DNA of 64,000 nt from Lineus longissimus. Lineage: Eukaryota > Nemertea > Pilidiophora > Heteronemertea > Lineidae. Under the pieces are notes generated by a model. The model was given only the letters and a program-made list of their open reading frames with translations. It had not been told where the DNA came from and did no database searches. The position numbers were made by a program, and so were the translations under genes. Shown here one piece after another: positions 53,837-64,000 of this stretch. Within the stretch, counting starts at the first letter, position 1, and the number at the start of each line of letters is the position of its first letter. Location: positions 9,734,001-9,798,000 of the forward strand of contig NC_088323.1 of assembly GCF_910592395.1 (NCBI RefSeq), in the 5' to 3' direction.

Positions 53837-54134
53837 GGGGGCAATGTCCAATTATGGTGTCCCCTTTGTACTGGAAAGTTGGTTAGGCCTAGGCCTAATC
53901 CTGCCATGATAAAGCAGACAATAGGTTCACGCAGGAATAATTACAATTAATTACTATAGATTTGTTATGTTTGTGTTGCATGTGGATGTCAAGGATTATG
54001 AGAGGGACCAATTTGTTTTTGGCTTAAGGGCCTTAAGTTGAGGGGGTTGGCCTATCAATTGATACCAATAAATTATCATGCATTTTGGTATTTTTGTTTT
54101 GGGCCTAAATATCTGTTTTCCATTTCACTTCAGA
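53837..54134. other. Non-coding, left flank of the second Harbinger pair
   Basis: No gene; GGCCTAGGCCTAATCC words only. The TIR of the following element was not found here. Confidence 0.35.
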
Positions 54135-54973
54135 ATGTCAGGATTGAAACCGAAGAGGTTCACGTGGACCCAAGAATCAAGGGAGCGTGCATTGAATCTG
54201 CTGATTGAAACACACAGAACATATTTAGCAATGAAGAAACAGGGGAAGACGGTCGAATTTTATGACATAATTGGTCGTGTCCTGGGAACAGAAGGCTCCT
54301 CGATCTCAAACTTCCTCAAGAACACTGGGACTGACTTTTGTACAGTAACGAGGAAGAATGCCATTTCTGGCATCGGAACCGACAGTGAACCAGAACTGAA
54401 AGGCTCAACATCCTTTTATAAGCTATATGAATAATTCAATGAGTTGTATTTTCCTGCCGGAGGGGCAATAAAACCAAACTGCATTGTTACACCATCAAAT
54501 ATCATTCGTTTGAAGTCCAAAACGTCTGATGGGCCTGCAGCCCTTGGCAGGCTTATGTTTGAAGACGATGACAAAGATAATTTGGGGGCAGCAGGAGACT
54601 TTGATTATTGGTTGATTTCAAACATAGTCCCGATCACAGTGATGATGCAAGTGTTCAACGCGCTAACTCTCCTAAGCCTTCAACTTCAAAAACATGTAGC
54701 TCAAAACGTAAAGCCAGCGCACGGCAGGCGGCACCAGGCAAGATGAAGCAGCAGAAAGTTGAGCAGGAGTTCCTCAACACCTCATCTACGTTCCAGTTGA
54801 AGTATCTTAAGCTTGTGGAACAGCAGAACGCTATCCTGGCGGGTATTGCAGAGGAGCTCTCACTATTCCGCAAGGGATACTATGTTGCAGAGAGTATAGT
54901 CGCCCGCATAGTTGGAGAGGAATCCGCCGAGGATAAGCCTACTAGTAATGATCAGCATCCTCCATCGCCATAA
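54135..54973 (+). pseudogene. Harbinger II Myb/SANT-like protein, broken
   Basis: ATG at 54135 opens MSGLKPKRFTWTQESRERAL, a Myb/SANT-like start of the second Harbinger gene, followed by EGSSISNFLKNTG. A stop at about 54432 and a frame change near 54605 break it. The C-terminal part (54700-54973) continues with KRKASARQAAPGKMKQQK and a coiled coil FQLKYLKLVEQQNAILAGI. An unrecognised intron could explain part of the breakage. It faces the transposase at 55410-56650, the usual arrangement. Confidence 0.58.
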
Positions 54974-55409
54974 ACTACATAGACTCATAAAGGATGAAAA
55001 TATAGAACTAAGCGGAGTCATAGTAATATTAAACGTTTTTATTAGTTGAGTTGACATGAACGATATCCCCAAATTATTTCTTCAGAGTGGTATATAAAGA
55101 GATTTAAAAAAATTAAATTAGCCCATTAATTGCTTCAAATCCCTAGGACTTGAATTCATTATCTTCTCATTGACATTGTTACTTTTGTACTCCATTTATA
55201 CATCATTGTTGATCATGTTATTGCTAATTTATTTCATCTGTCAATTTGTACAAATATTCGAAGTTGATCACATTATCTAACATGTTTAATCATGGAGCTT
55301 AGGTATTCAGGTCCATGGTTTAATAAAGCACTGTTTCTGTTGAGAAAAAGTTTTTGTCTTTTCACATCACAATCACATCAGTCATCACAGGAAATTTGTA
55401 AAATGGTTG
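54974..55409. other. Spacer between the convergent Harbinger II genes
   Basis: AT-rich 3'-to-3' spacer with AATAAAG-like words. No gene. Confidence 0.4.
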
Positions 55410-56650
55410 TGGAGTGCACAAATACTAATGGTACACTTAGCAGCAAATAGTGGACTTCCTTTTGCTGCATATCTATTTTCCTTGTGTTGGTCCATTCGCC
55501 ATTTCAGCTCTGTGGCTCCAATGCTTCTTTCGACAATCTGCCTCAGCCTGGTGCAATGGCCATTGAATGCTTGCTGCTCGCGAGTAGGATTCCTTCAGGT
55601 GAACGTAGTTGTGACTCGTGGATGGAGATTGCGATACGCTGGATCACCAAGGACAACCACATCATCTGGTAACCCATCGAGATAATCCATGAATTCCTGA
55701 GACCATTCAATGGCGGTCTTATCATGGGTGGCACCAGACAGACCCGATACAACATGTCGGACAATTCCTCGTTTATCTACAACGTACTGGACATTAATAG
55801 AGTCACAGGCCTTTCCAGCTCGTCCACAATAATAGGCATCCCCCGCATGCGCTGGGCGCTGAATCCTTACGATAAGTCCATCGATGTACAGGATCACACG
55901 GGTAACTCTCCCTCCTATGTCAGTTAATGGTGATGATATTAGATCTTGGTATTCCTCTGGCTGTGGAAGTTTAATGTAATTTGGAGCTCTGTCCATCATG
56001 AAGTCGCTTACTTCATGTAAATAATCGGATGCAGTTGATGTTGCAACCCCATACGTGTAGGCAACTTGACGGTAGTAACCTCCTGAAACAAAGATAAAAA
56101 TCCCATAATACTGTGACAACTGTACAAATGTAATTCTAGTACCATGCATAGACCTGAGGAGTGCACTGCTTCTCAGTTCCATGCTTTTGAGAAGGATTTG
56201 CCTTTTTTTTCCCTCCAGACTGAAGGTTGAATGTGAAATTATGAAAATACCCAAGGTTCAGAACTTAACTTCTCTTTACTTATTTTTTTAAACATTCATG
56301 GGCAAAAGTGAGGGGGCTAAAACCCCCCAGCCCCCCTCCGGCTGCTACGCCCCTGCCCTATGGATAAATTGGATTTACATGTATATACCTGAAGCAAGAT
56401 ATGCCAGAAAAATCTCAATCCTTCTCTCTGATGCAGGTCTCGAAGCTCGAGGCTTGCCTTGTGATCTGTGCTCATGAAATTCATTCACAAGTTCTCCAAT
56501 CTGCTGAGCATTAAGTCTGAGATGCCTGTCGGGTGACTCTGAGGACATTGCTGGTCGTTGAACAAAATTTGGTCGTCTTCTTTCTCCATCATCATTCCCA
56601 TCAGCGTTCAAAATACCAGCAACTACTTCTTGAAATGGTACGAACAACAT
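55410..56650 (-). pseudogene. PIF/Harbinger transposase II, one in-frame stop
   Basis: Exon 1 56650-56389 (ATG; acidic N-terminus, then the SERRIEIFLAYLASG helix; donor GTATAT). Exon 2 starts at 56083 after TTTGTTTCAG and reads GGYYRQVAYTYGVATSTASD (helix-turn-helix). The first catalytic Asp is in VILYIDGLIVRIQRP, the second in VVLGDPAYRNL. A TGA lies at about 55595-55597, yet the same frame continues with RLRQIVERSIGATELKW (catalytic Glu) to about 55410. One nonsense change therefore separates this from an open gene, and stop read-through is not suggested. Confidence 0.76.
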
Positions 56651-57292
56651 GATTTGTTTCCCATCTTAACACCAACACAAACTTTGTAATCCACTCGGTG
56701 TTAATGCCTAAGGTGTTAGTTTTATTGGTAATACAAAATGCACTACAAAACTTCCAAATATAACACCGAGCTGGGATTAAGATTTTTAGTGTTCCATTTA
56801 GTTTTAAAACTAAATCTAAAAACTGACTTTGAAATCACCCAATGTATCTACATAGTGTATGCTATACATCGATTTTGCCGATTTTAGAGTCATCATTTGA
56901 CACAAGCAAACTCTCCCTAAAGCTTTCAAAAGTTTTGAATGGTATTCAATCTGTTCTAAACAAACAACATATAATGACTGTTTCTTATTTCTGTGACAAC
57001 TAATCAATGAGTTTGAGTGATTTTCAAAACATTTCTTTTGGCATGGATTATGACGTCATGGTCGCTGAAAAGTCTTAGTGGCGGGAGACATGAACTTCTT
57101 GCAAATGATGGATTTGGCTTTTGGCTTTTTAGAAGAGGAGGAATTATTTTGCTATGCTGTAAAAATTGCTGTAAATTGTAGAAAGTTGCTAATCAATATT
57201 TTGGACTTTGATTAGCAAACTTGCTACTCGTGGAAAAAATGCGTTTCAAGCCTATAGTGGTCACCAAAATGTTCACATTTCAACAGTAAAGG
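56651..57292. other. Non-coding stretch, nothing recognised
   Basis: AT-rich, with repeated AACACC/GGTGTTA words at 56660-56800 that may belong to the right end of Harbinger element II. No gene. Confidence 0.35.
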
Positions 57293-58142
57293 ATCGTCTC
57301 CACTAGAGCGTTTTTCCGCTCACCGAAAAACGACGCGTTTCTGCGCGTCGTTTTCCGCGGCGGTGATAATTCATAATGCGCGTATGAATAGGGACACGGG
57401 CTTGGTCCGGGAACATTCAGTCAAGCCTAGTCCAGGGACAGAGCAACAACAAACTGCAAATGCCCGATTGGTCATCTGATTTCTCGGATTCAGATATCGA
57501 AATAATAGCCCTCTACTTGTATGACAGACGAAGGAAGAGAAAACCAAGACATGACTATTAGGTGCATCTAATCCTGAAGTAGAGAGAAAGATAAGGTGAA
57601 TACCATTATCTCGTGAAAAAAACTTTTTGGGCACGAGGACAAGTTTATCCAGTACTTCTGAATGATGCCGGAACATCTTAACTTTCTTTTGGATAAAGTA
57701 AAGGGCTACATAACGGAGGAATAACCGGCATTCATGAGGCCAAGTGTACTCGAGGGACGACCAGCAATATGTTTCCACACCCTCTCTTTTCTTTCAGTCT
57801 CCTTGAATTCGGTGAGGGACTTATCGTATATTATAGGATGCTTCTCTATCTCAATAGTCAGTCTTTCTATAAAATCACATGGCATTATGCTTTCTACAAC
57901 AACCACAACTGCACAAACCGAGAGCTTTCTGGGGGCAATGCCCTGAATAATCTGGATATGACTGAATTTATGTGCCAGATGAACGCCGAGTAAATACGCT
58001 TTGAATGCTATTTTTGCATTCGGACGTCATCCGCCGGCGGCGTCCGTCGAGCAGGAATTGGTTATGTTGAAGGAAAATCATTCATAGCAATCAAAGCGAA
58101 TTTCCGAGCGGGCGACGCGCAAAAACGCCCTAATGGAGACGG
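57293..58142 (-). mobile_element. Small TIR element with a MADF-domain ORF
   Basis: Ends GTCTCCACTAGAGCGTTTTT (about 57297) and, inverted, GTCTCCATTAGGGCGTTTTT (about 58140) pair with two mismatches, followed by GC-rich CGCG words. About 850 bp. It carries the MADF-like ORF at 57706-57885 but no transposase, so it is a non-autonomous derivative. Superfamily unclear; MADF proteins are known passengers of Harbinger-type elements. Confidence 0.62.
57706..57885 (-). CDS. MADF-like domain ORF (partial, about 59 aa)
   Basis: From the ATG at 57885: MPCDFIERLTIEIEKHPIIY, then DKSLTEFKETERKERVWKHI. This matches the first two helices of the MADF (Myb/SANT-like in Adf-1) domain: FIExVxxxPxLYDKS...K...KxxxWxxI. 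The third helix is missing or in another exon; the frame ends at 57706. Probably the first exon of a transposon DNA-binding protein. An open fragment rather than a proven gene. Confidence 0.55.
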   Translation of the reverse strand: MPCDFIERLTIEIEKHPIIYDKSLTEFKETERKERVWKHIAGRPSSTLGLMNAGYSSVM

Positions 58143-59346
58143 GATTTATATTAAGGGGTTTACGCACTGCCGGACACACCCGCATCTCACTGTGGCGGAA
58201 ACTCCAGAGTCTGACAAGACTCAACTGACAATTCTAGTTTATCATAAAAGTGGAGTTTAGGAAAAAAACCAGGCTTGATGCCCCAAAATACAAGTTTTTC
58301 ACCCATCGGTAATAAACTTGGTTGTTTTGGAAAAATATTGTTTTTTGCAATAAATGGACAAATGGCGTACAAACTTATATTTTAGGGTAAAAACCTAGTT
58401 TTTCTTGAAAAAAACTAAGTTTTTGCAAATAAACCTGGTGTTATTGTAAAAATATAGATTTTTTTAATAACTGGACAAACGGCGTGCGTAAACCTGCTTT
58501 ATCAAGAAACGTGTATCTTCTATCTCGTTCCCTACGTAAACGGAATCACGATCTTTGTTCGACGAGGATGTGCAACCTTGGCACCACGGGTTGGCTCCAC
58601 ATCAATAATTGGGCAATCAGCGTGGACCGCACAGGATAGTAGTACTTTAAGATATAAATGCGTGGTCTCAATGTCCAGTAGGGGCGCTATCTGTGCAATA
58701 AGCATGTACTTCCTCAGATATCATGAATTAAAATTGTTTCTAGCGAACATTCTGATGAACTTTGAGCCTCATACTCTAATCTCCCACTTACCTGTCCCAT
58801 TTCCAAACCCTATCGCAAGTGACTAAGTCCGAATATTGCTAATTTTGGTTGGGACAGAGCTCAATTTATGGAACAGCCTGGAGTAGTGACATGACAATGG
58901 ACACTGTAAGGCTTTACGACAATCTTGCCTAGTCACGTAGTCGTTTACGTGTACTGCGGCTGGGCGACCGGGGCAATTAGGGTCACGGTTTCGTAACAGC
59001 TCAAGATCACTGTGGCGATTCGTTCACCATTTAACACACTGTATTTACACAATGGGAGCTACTACAACCGATCAATTGCCCAATGGAATAAGGGTGATTA
59101 TAGAAGAGTCCTGGCTATTCTGCAGTTAAGCAGTGAAGTGGTCTAGGAACACCCACAAGGAGTCTTTAAACTGTGATCGGGCCTGTTGTTGATTTCATCA
59201 CCTGTAGTTAAAAGAGTGGCCTCGTCTTTGACATGGAAGGGTAAAGTCACTAGATTGGAACTGGGACGAAAGAACAGGGTGATCTACTGCCTGATAATGG
59301 GCATTAAAGAAAAAATTGAACAGAAGATTAACATTCTGATAAGGTT

Positions 59347-61659
59347 TTATTCATCATGAAAGTCAACATCAGCGTCATCAGGGTCAAACTCAAGCTCATC
59401 ATTAACCTCTTCAAGTTCCCCATCTGCTGGATGCGGGATCACTGGGTCGTCATTCCCGTCCGGAAGAAGTCCACTTAGTCTCCACCCACTGACTATCACT
59501 TGGAATGCCACTCTTTCCCAGGCGAGACTGATCATACGTACTACTTCCTGGCGGGAAATCTGATCACAGTGTCCATCATCTTCGGTATGTCCAATCTTCC
59601 AGGCTTTCCACACCAATCTGAGATGACATTTAAAACTGCGATTTACAGTTAAGTCCAAAGGTTGCAAAATTGAAGTGCATCGTCCAGGAATGAACGAATC
59701 CTGTCCATTTTGCCGCGGAATTTCCTCCGTAAACAGATGATGTCTATGGGCAGGGTAGCGATCCAAGATGAGGAGAAAGGTTGCTCCGGCAATAAATGGC
59801 ACAACAATGGCTTGCAACCATTCGATCAATGACTGATGTCTTGCCCAGCCATTCGGAGTACCTGTAACCTAAGATTAAAACGTTTCGTTTAGAAATAAAG
59901 AATAAATCGGTGCAATTTATGAAAATGTATGACTCATTCTCCGATTGTATTGTTGCTCAGCCAGCTGATAGCTTTGGGAAATGGTTTCAAAGATCAACGT
60001 ACTGCAATGATTCTAAAAATAGAACAGGATTCGTAAAAAGACCATTAAACACGAGGAGCAGGCAGATCATAGAGCTAGCTCCATTGGCAGTTGAAGATGA
60101 TATGGTCATCTAACAGCTAATAAACCAGGATTAGTTAATGAAAAGGTTTACTTACTCGCACGTTCTGGGGAGCATGGGCTCGCAGTTCTGCAATAACTTC
60201 GCCTTCAGCATCCAAGCCCCTAAAGTTGACCTCAGCTGGTAGTTTTCGTCCATCGCTGGAGACGGCCAAGGTTACCGTGCATCCAATCTTCCCGTTCCCT
60301 CTTGAGGATCTGATGTCGATCGAATGTGATCCTGTTGTAGCCATTGTGGTTTTCGGCACCATGTCAAAGTTGACAAATGTTTCATCCATGTTGATGATCA
60401 CATGGAAATTTCCATTTTGGATGATTTGAGACGTTTCCCTACGATAGACGGCCGCTATTTCCATAGCGTTGTCGGGGAGGGTTCGCGTGTCCTTATTCTT
60501 TCTTCGATGGCTTATTCTTTTTCTGAAAGGAAAAGGAGACCACTTTTAGCTTTGAAAAACGTAGCTTACTCCCCCATTACTGTCCATTTCTTGGTCATTG
60601 GGCCCATTATTCCATTATGGCAGAACAAAAGTTGTGAGAGAACCCAACCCAAGTGAGATACCAATTTACGAAATGGCTTCGTTGTTTTTACCTTTCTTTG
60701 AATCGGGTCAGCCAGTGATCTGACGCTCGGAAATCCTGATTGCGAGGCCTTTGCGCTCTCGTCTGCTGCCTTTGTTCCTCCGTCAGATTAGTCCACCATT
60801 GTCTGTATTCTCTGGCTGCTTGTGACTGGAGATCGATCCCGGATACTGGAATTCCATGCTGGCGGCGTTGAATAAACCAGTCGTTGAGCTGATTTTCCAT
60901 GTCTGCCCAAAACGCTGAAAAGGACAAACGGTAGGCCTATCAAGCAGACGGTGAAGGGATGAATCGGAGGGGGAGAAGAGTAGAGTATGCCTGAAATCTA
61001 AGAAGAGTCCCTGAATAATGTCGAACTATGGATAAAACCTCATTTCACAGTGAAAGCCTGAACTCACTGTCGCGCTTTTGCGCCGCGTTTTCACCGAGGC
61101 GCGGAAATCAATTGTTATTCATTAGGTGAACAAAGGATTCCCCGCCCGGCGGTGAAAATGCGGCGGAAAAACGCGTCAGTGAGTACAGGCCTTAATCTTA
61201 TGGGCCTACTTCACTTAAAATTGTACATCTTTCGTAAATTCCTGACAAAAATGAGTTACCTTGTTCATCATTGCCATGCTGCCGAATCCTCCGCCGTCTC
61301 CTCTCAATTTGGGTGCACCTGTCGCGGCGTTCCGACATCTCTTCATACTGGTCTAGCCATCTTGAGAATGTCCTTGGATGGATGCGGTGATGTACGGCAA
61401 AAGAACGACAAGACCGGGCATGCACAATGCCCATCGCATGGTGCAGCCTAAAATTATCCACGTAGTCCAAACGCTGATTCAAGCTGTAGCCATGAAGATG
61501 TCTCCTTTCTTGGCCTTCGTTAGCCGCACCATTATTACCTCCGTCGTCACCACCATCACCATGCCCACCATTACCGCCACCATCACCGTCGTCACCGTTA
61601 TCCATCGAATTCACGACCCAAAATCCAATGGCAAAGCAAAAAATCCAAAACAAACGCAT
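59347..61659 (-). CDS. pogo-like transposase, four exons (DDE_1/CENP-B type)
   Basis: Exons: 61659-61260 (or ATG at 61605), 60914-60692, 60522-60156 and 59872-59347. Introns start GTAACT, GTAAAA and GTAAGT and end CAG/TAG, and the phases join without a break. Exon 1: Asp/Gly-rich start, then a helix-turn-helix (RSCRSFAVHHRIHPRTFSRW). Exon 2: a CENP-B-like segment (NQLNDWFIQRRQHG). Exon 3: first catalytic Asp in INMDETFVNF, then VSSDGRKLPAEVNFRG. Exon 4: second Asp in FLLILDRYPAHRHH, STSILQPLDLTVNRSFK-like block, and an acidic tail. No stop or frame change found. This copy guided the reading of the relic at 5053-6453. The hydrophobic stretch after the first ATG argues for the later start. Confidence 0.8.
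61056..61193. repeat. MITE inside intron 1 of the pogo-like transposase
   Basis: Inverted ends GCCTGAACTCACTGTCGCG and GGCCTGTACTCACTGACGCG, followed by paired GCCGC and TTTTCACCG words. About 138 bp, GC-rich, no gene. It lies wholly within the intron, so it need not harm the gene. Confidence 0.68.
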
Positions 61660-62821
61660 CTCGTCGATTAACAAATCGAACCTCTGACAAAAACATCAAT
61701 GAGTACACAAGAACTGTCCAACTTCTCTTATACTGTTTTGGAGAATACGTAATTGTTATGTCACTGAGGTCATCCGTAACCTCACCCGATTAGGCCTAGT
61801 GTAATTCTTTGCCAGGCTCTGGGGTGTGACAAGGAAGTCGACAGAACAATTATAATATTGATCCAGGGCATTCTGTTTCCGACCATACCCCACCCCATTT
61901 TATTGGACTTAGGATTTTCTGATGATTTTCCGGGTTCAGGAATGGGACAGGTAAGTGGGAGATTAGAGTATGTTCACCGGCGCGGATTTGGGGATCCAAT
62001 TAATCCGCTGAGCCCTGAAACGTGGTGGACGAGTGAAATTAAGACAAAAACGACCCCAAAAGCCCTAGACCCCCAAATCCTGAAATTATCATGGTCATGA
62101 CCTGTCAAAAATTCTATGGATTTATGCCCTCGGTGAGGTCTTTCTGCCTTGCAAACATTAGGTTCGAGTGAGATATTTGGAAACGTTATGGCAGTTGATC
62201 GATGTCTAAAGGAAAATGGTATAAAATTTATCAGTGGTGTGTAGCCGGTTGTGCATGCGCATGTGCATGTGGTACGGCCCGCGAGGGTATGCCAAATAAT
62301 CCAGCATGCATTGGCTGTGCATCATGGCCAAGTGCGCGCAATACATGCACTGGGGACGGGAATATAGCTAACCTCACCCCCGGCGAAACCAGTTGTCGGT
62401 GGGGTCGAATTTTAAAAAGGTAAGTTTTTCTAATAAACCTGGTGGGTTTTTTTAAACTTTGTTTATTAGACATGACCTTGGTTTTTTTAAATGGTAGTTT
62501 GCTTGATAAACGAGGATTTATTGAATAAATGGATGTTTTGGTGCGAAAACTTACATTTCAGGAGATAAAATGCACGTTTTGTGTTGAAAAACCAGTATTC
62601 CTATCATAAAATATAGGTTTATTGAAAAAAAACTTACTTTATGAGGAAAGAATATTGGATTTTTACACATAAACTTATATTTTTTCTAGCAGCCTGGTTT
62701 ATTAGGAGAAAAACTAGGTTGTTTTAAAAAAAACAGTATTTCTTACCAAAAAAAACTTAGTTTAACTGCCATAAAATCAAGTTTTATTGAAGAAATATAA
62801 CTGGACACTCCGCTTGCCATA

Positions 62822-63736
62822 GTCGTCGCGATCACACAAAATCCTCGACGCAGGAATACATTCGTGAAGTAATAAATAGCAACAATGAAAATGTTGCAAA
62901 AGAGAAACGTATTTCAACAATGTAGGGTCCTGACCGAACGAGAAAATTTCTCGTGCAGTCTGGATATCATTACTGCATGGGCAGACTGCATTCTCAGCCA
63001 TGTGCATCTTTCGCAAATCTTTCTCAAAATACACTCTGCAATGATATCAGGTGAGACGAGTACTGTGTTATCTTATAAACGTCTGTCTTTGTACATTGTC
63101 CTTCATTTTGGTGAAGTTTAAATGAATTTTTCGGGGTATTTTTTTGTTTTTCCGATGTCTTGTCTTCCGGATCAGTGCACATAGGGTATATGATAAAAAG
63201 GTAGACAAAACCCTTAAGGCTGTACTCTTGATTCAATATTGTAAAGATAACTGTAATTGCAATGTATTTTTCAGGAAAAGTGCCACTTGATATGTAATAA
63301 AAGGTGTCACCGCCAGCAAATGCATCAAGTACTGGAAGAGTTTTGTCATTTATATTATTATAATTTAGTTACAACTGCAACGAAATGCTTCTGCAAATGT
63401 TCACAGACGTGAATAAAATATTAAAATATCATACAAGTATTGTATGGATTTGGCGAAGGAGAGCAGCAGTAACCGATTCCCGTAGCCATTACCTGCGATA
63501 TTTGGGCATGCAATAATGATCACATATCGCAGAGACAAAAAACACTCCTTTGCCTTAGGTTCAATGATCTGCATTACAAACATTAACAAAGGCAAAGTAA
63601 CCGTGTGAATATGGCGCATATGGGGATAGGTATCAATTTCATGTAATCGATCACCTTTCCAAAGCAATCGATACAAAAATAAGCTCATTATATGCTTTTT
63701 TAAACCAATCATTGACACGCGTTTGTTTTGAAATAT
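62822..63736. other. Non-coding stretch, nothing recognised
   Basis: Right part of the window; short ORFs without family signatures and no inverted termini seen. Confidence 0.35.
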
Positions 63737-64000
63737 ATGACACTATTTTATTATAGAAACAGTAATCTAACGAGGACATGCATTTTGTTGTGTGTGTCGC
63801 AGGGATGCAGGGGACACAAAAAGCGACGCCAGATCGGAGAGGAGACTAACCTTGCTGCTTTCGTAATTCACATGTTGTTTTATAATTTATGAAACATTGT
63901 CTTATCATAGGAACAGTAATCATGCCATCACGATCTAACCAGTTCATGTATTTAGTTATGTATGTCGCAGCAGAACATGGACCACAAGATCGGAGAGGTG
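63737..64000. repeat. Tandem repeat, about 152-bp unit, runs off the window
   Basis: The words ATGACACTATTTTATTATAG...AACAGTAAT (63737) and ATGAAACATTGTCTTATCAT...AACAGTAAT (63889), plus CAGATCGGAGAGG (63831) and AAGATCGGAGAGG (63986), show two imperfect copies. It probably continues beyond 64000. Confidence 0.7.

Larger units (their letters stand above)
58774..61968 (-). mobile_element. pogo-like element II with apparently intact transposase gene
   Basis: Inverted ends CTCTAATCTCCCACTTACCT continue to about 33 bp (58774-58806 and 61936-61968), flanked by TA on both sides (58772-58773 and 61969-61970). It contains the four-exon transposase at 59347-61659. The TIR is unlike that of element I, so the two belong to different families of the same group. 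Confidence 0.8.
58233..62821. mobile_element. TATGGCAAGC-family element, copy C, split by insertions
   Basis: 58233-58592 and 62247-62821 match copy B (13439-15341) in reverse, including GTCCAGTTATT blocks, AAACCTAGTTTT-type runs and the GCACCACGGGTTG / GGTTGTGCATGCGCATG centre. The right end CCGCTTGCCATA at 62821 is complete; the left end is cut off near 58233. The centre is occupied by 3.65 kb of inserted DNA containing pogo-like element II. Confidence 0.62.

Overview
The window is eukaryotic DNA, almost certainly from an animal, and most likely a marine invertebrate, although the species cannot be read from the sequence. Introns with GT-AG borders, many terminal-inverted-repeat (TIR) DNA transposons, a LINE 3' end with an (AATTG)n tail, microsatellites and long AT-rich non-coding stretches all point that way. 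I find no bacterial operon, tRNA, rRNA or CRISPR array, and no clear conserved host gene.

The centrepiece is a structurally complete Polinton/Maverick (polintovirus-like) element at 27219-46331, 19,113 bp. It has a 6-bp target-site duplication CTGGCC (27213-27218 and 46332-46337) and, by eye, identical 171-bp TIRs. Reading mostly on the minus strand from right to left it carries: a 220-aa orphan, a four-exon 597-aa orphan, a protein-primed-type family B DNA polymerase (1226 aa), a packaging ATPase, a small basic protein with a hydrophobic tail, a 268-aa orphan, a DDE integrase with a C-terminal chromodomain, a small single-pass membrane protein, a penton-like minor capsid protein, a basic core/membrane-active-like protein, the double jelly-roll major capsid protein, an adenain-like cysteine protease, and two proteins with PC4/Sub1-like single-strand-DNA-binding segments. 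One Cys-rich gene is divergent on the plus strand. All the core ORFs are open, many overlap by 4 nt or sit within 10-50 nt, and the replication, integration and virion modules are all present. It looks like a young, possibly competent copy. The TIRs hold arrays of AGGTCA at 8-bp spacing.

The rest is a dense, nested transposon landscape. Left arm (1-27212): a decayed second family B polymerase (1-1660); an unplaced 368-codon ORF (2935-4041); a broken pogo-like element (4742-6645, TA duplication); several TIR/foldback repeats; a LINE 3' fragment (8182-8642); a Kolobok-like two-gene element with TTAA borders (16841-20694); a mariner-like relic (about 22035-22980); and a 2.5-kb element with TATGGCAAGC termini, AAACCTAGTTTT-type subterminal arrays and a 6-bp duplication (24268-26749), itself hosting a second TIR element. 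Right arm (46338-64000): a broken two-gene PIF/Harbinger element (46674-50157); another copy of the nested TIR element (51104-53836) interrupted by a MULE-like insertion with a 9-bp duplication (51918-52911); a second PIF/Harbinger pair (54135-56650); a small MADF-bearing element (57293-58142); and a pogo-like element with an apparently intact four-exon transposase (58774-61968), inserted in a third copy of the TATGGCAAGC family.

Gene identities rest on motif recognition by eye. Family names for the less usual transposons are tentative, and no database search or percentage identity was computed.
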